Below, piece by piece: positions 12,649-12,657 of a DNA stretch of 12,657 nucleotides. Where the stretch lies: positions 1 to 12,657 of the forward strand of contig CAAFUK010000006.1 in NCBI GenBank assembly GCA_900766165.1, in the 5' to 3' direction. This DNA is from an uncultured Collinsella sp. GTDB taxonomy: Bacteria; Actinomycetota; Coriobacteriia; Coriobacteriales; Coriobacteriaceae. The notes under the pieces are model-generated. The model worked only from the letters and a program-made list of their open reading frames with translations, searched no databases and had not been told where the DNA came from. Both the position numbers and the translations under genes were made by a program. Position 1 is the stretch's first letter. Each line of letters opens with the position of its first letter.

Positions 12649-12657
12649 TATCTCAAC

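Noticed and set aside
12533..12657. Plus-strand open frame running off the right end (SPTEQKERILATF...), faintly like an HsdS linker
   Set aside because: It has no start after the in-frame TGA at 12530-12532, lies antisense and in phase with a better frame, and includes the foldback.
1..12657. CRISPR array, intact insertion sequence or prophage genes
   Set aside because: No regularly spaced direct repeats, no recognisable transposase or integrase, and no phage structural genes were seen.

Overview
The window is a contig fragment from a high-GC Gram-positive bacterium, most likely a Coriobacteriia gut anaerobe of the Collinsella type. This rests on the strong G/C bias at third codon positions of the core genes, near-exclusive CGC/CGT arginine codons in ychF and guaA, Shine-Dalgarno-led starts that include GTG and TTG, and the mix of fermentative and iron-sulfur genes. 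The genus call is inference from sequence style; no database was consulted. Bases 1-33 are not genomic: they match the Illumina TruSeq read-1 adapter/primer, so the left gene is cut by the contig edge.

Bases 34-7916 carry ordinary chromosomal genes: a 5'-truncated glycerol dehydrogenase, a four-motif 4Fe-4S protein with a charged C-terminal tail, the ATPase ychF followed at once by a small DUF1648-like membrane protein, a divergent pair (unknown 129-aa protein and 72-aa XRE-type regulator) around a 24-bp perfect palindrome, a roughly 320-bp AT-richer gap with a possible 45-aa ORF behind a perfect TTGACA, then a cytoplasmic L-asparaginase divergent from guaA. A 13-bp-stem hairpin follows guaA.

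Bases 7983-12657 look like accessory DNA. They begin with the C-terminal remnant of a GyrI-like small-molecule-binding protein and a roughly 200-bp structured gap. Next come an AAA_14/DUF4143-type ATPase starting at TTG behind an RBS that lies in an inverted repeat, a 582-aa protein with a DUF4365-like (PD-(D/E)xK-type) N-terminus, and a 194-aa protein with an RxxxxH motif resembling HEPN ribonuclease-like toxins. The ATPase and the DUF4365 gene use AGG/AGA arginine codons freely, unlike the core genes. The nuclease-like plus HEPN-like pair is 28 bp apart and is my best candidate for an undescribed, possibly defensive, two-gene system, with the ATPase as a possible third member.

The right end (12090-12657) is confused: a structured leader with a good RBS feeds a short ORF that runs into an opposing ORF with better codon use, and the contig stops in a 16-bp-arm foldback that may be natural or a sequencing/assembly artefact. 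No tRNA, rRNA, CRISPR array or intact insertion sequence is visible.
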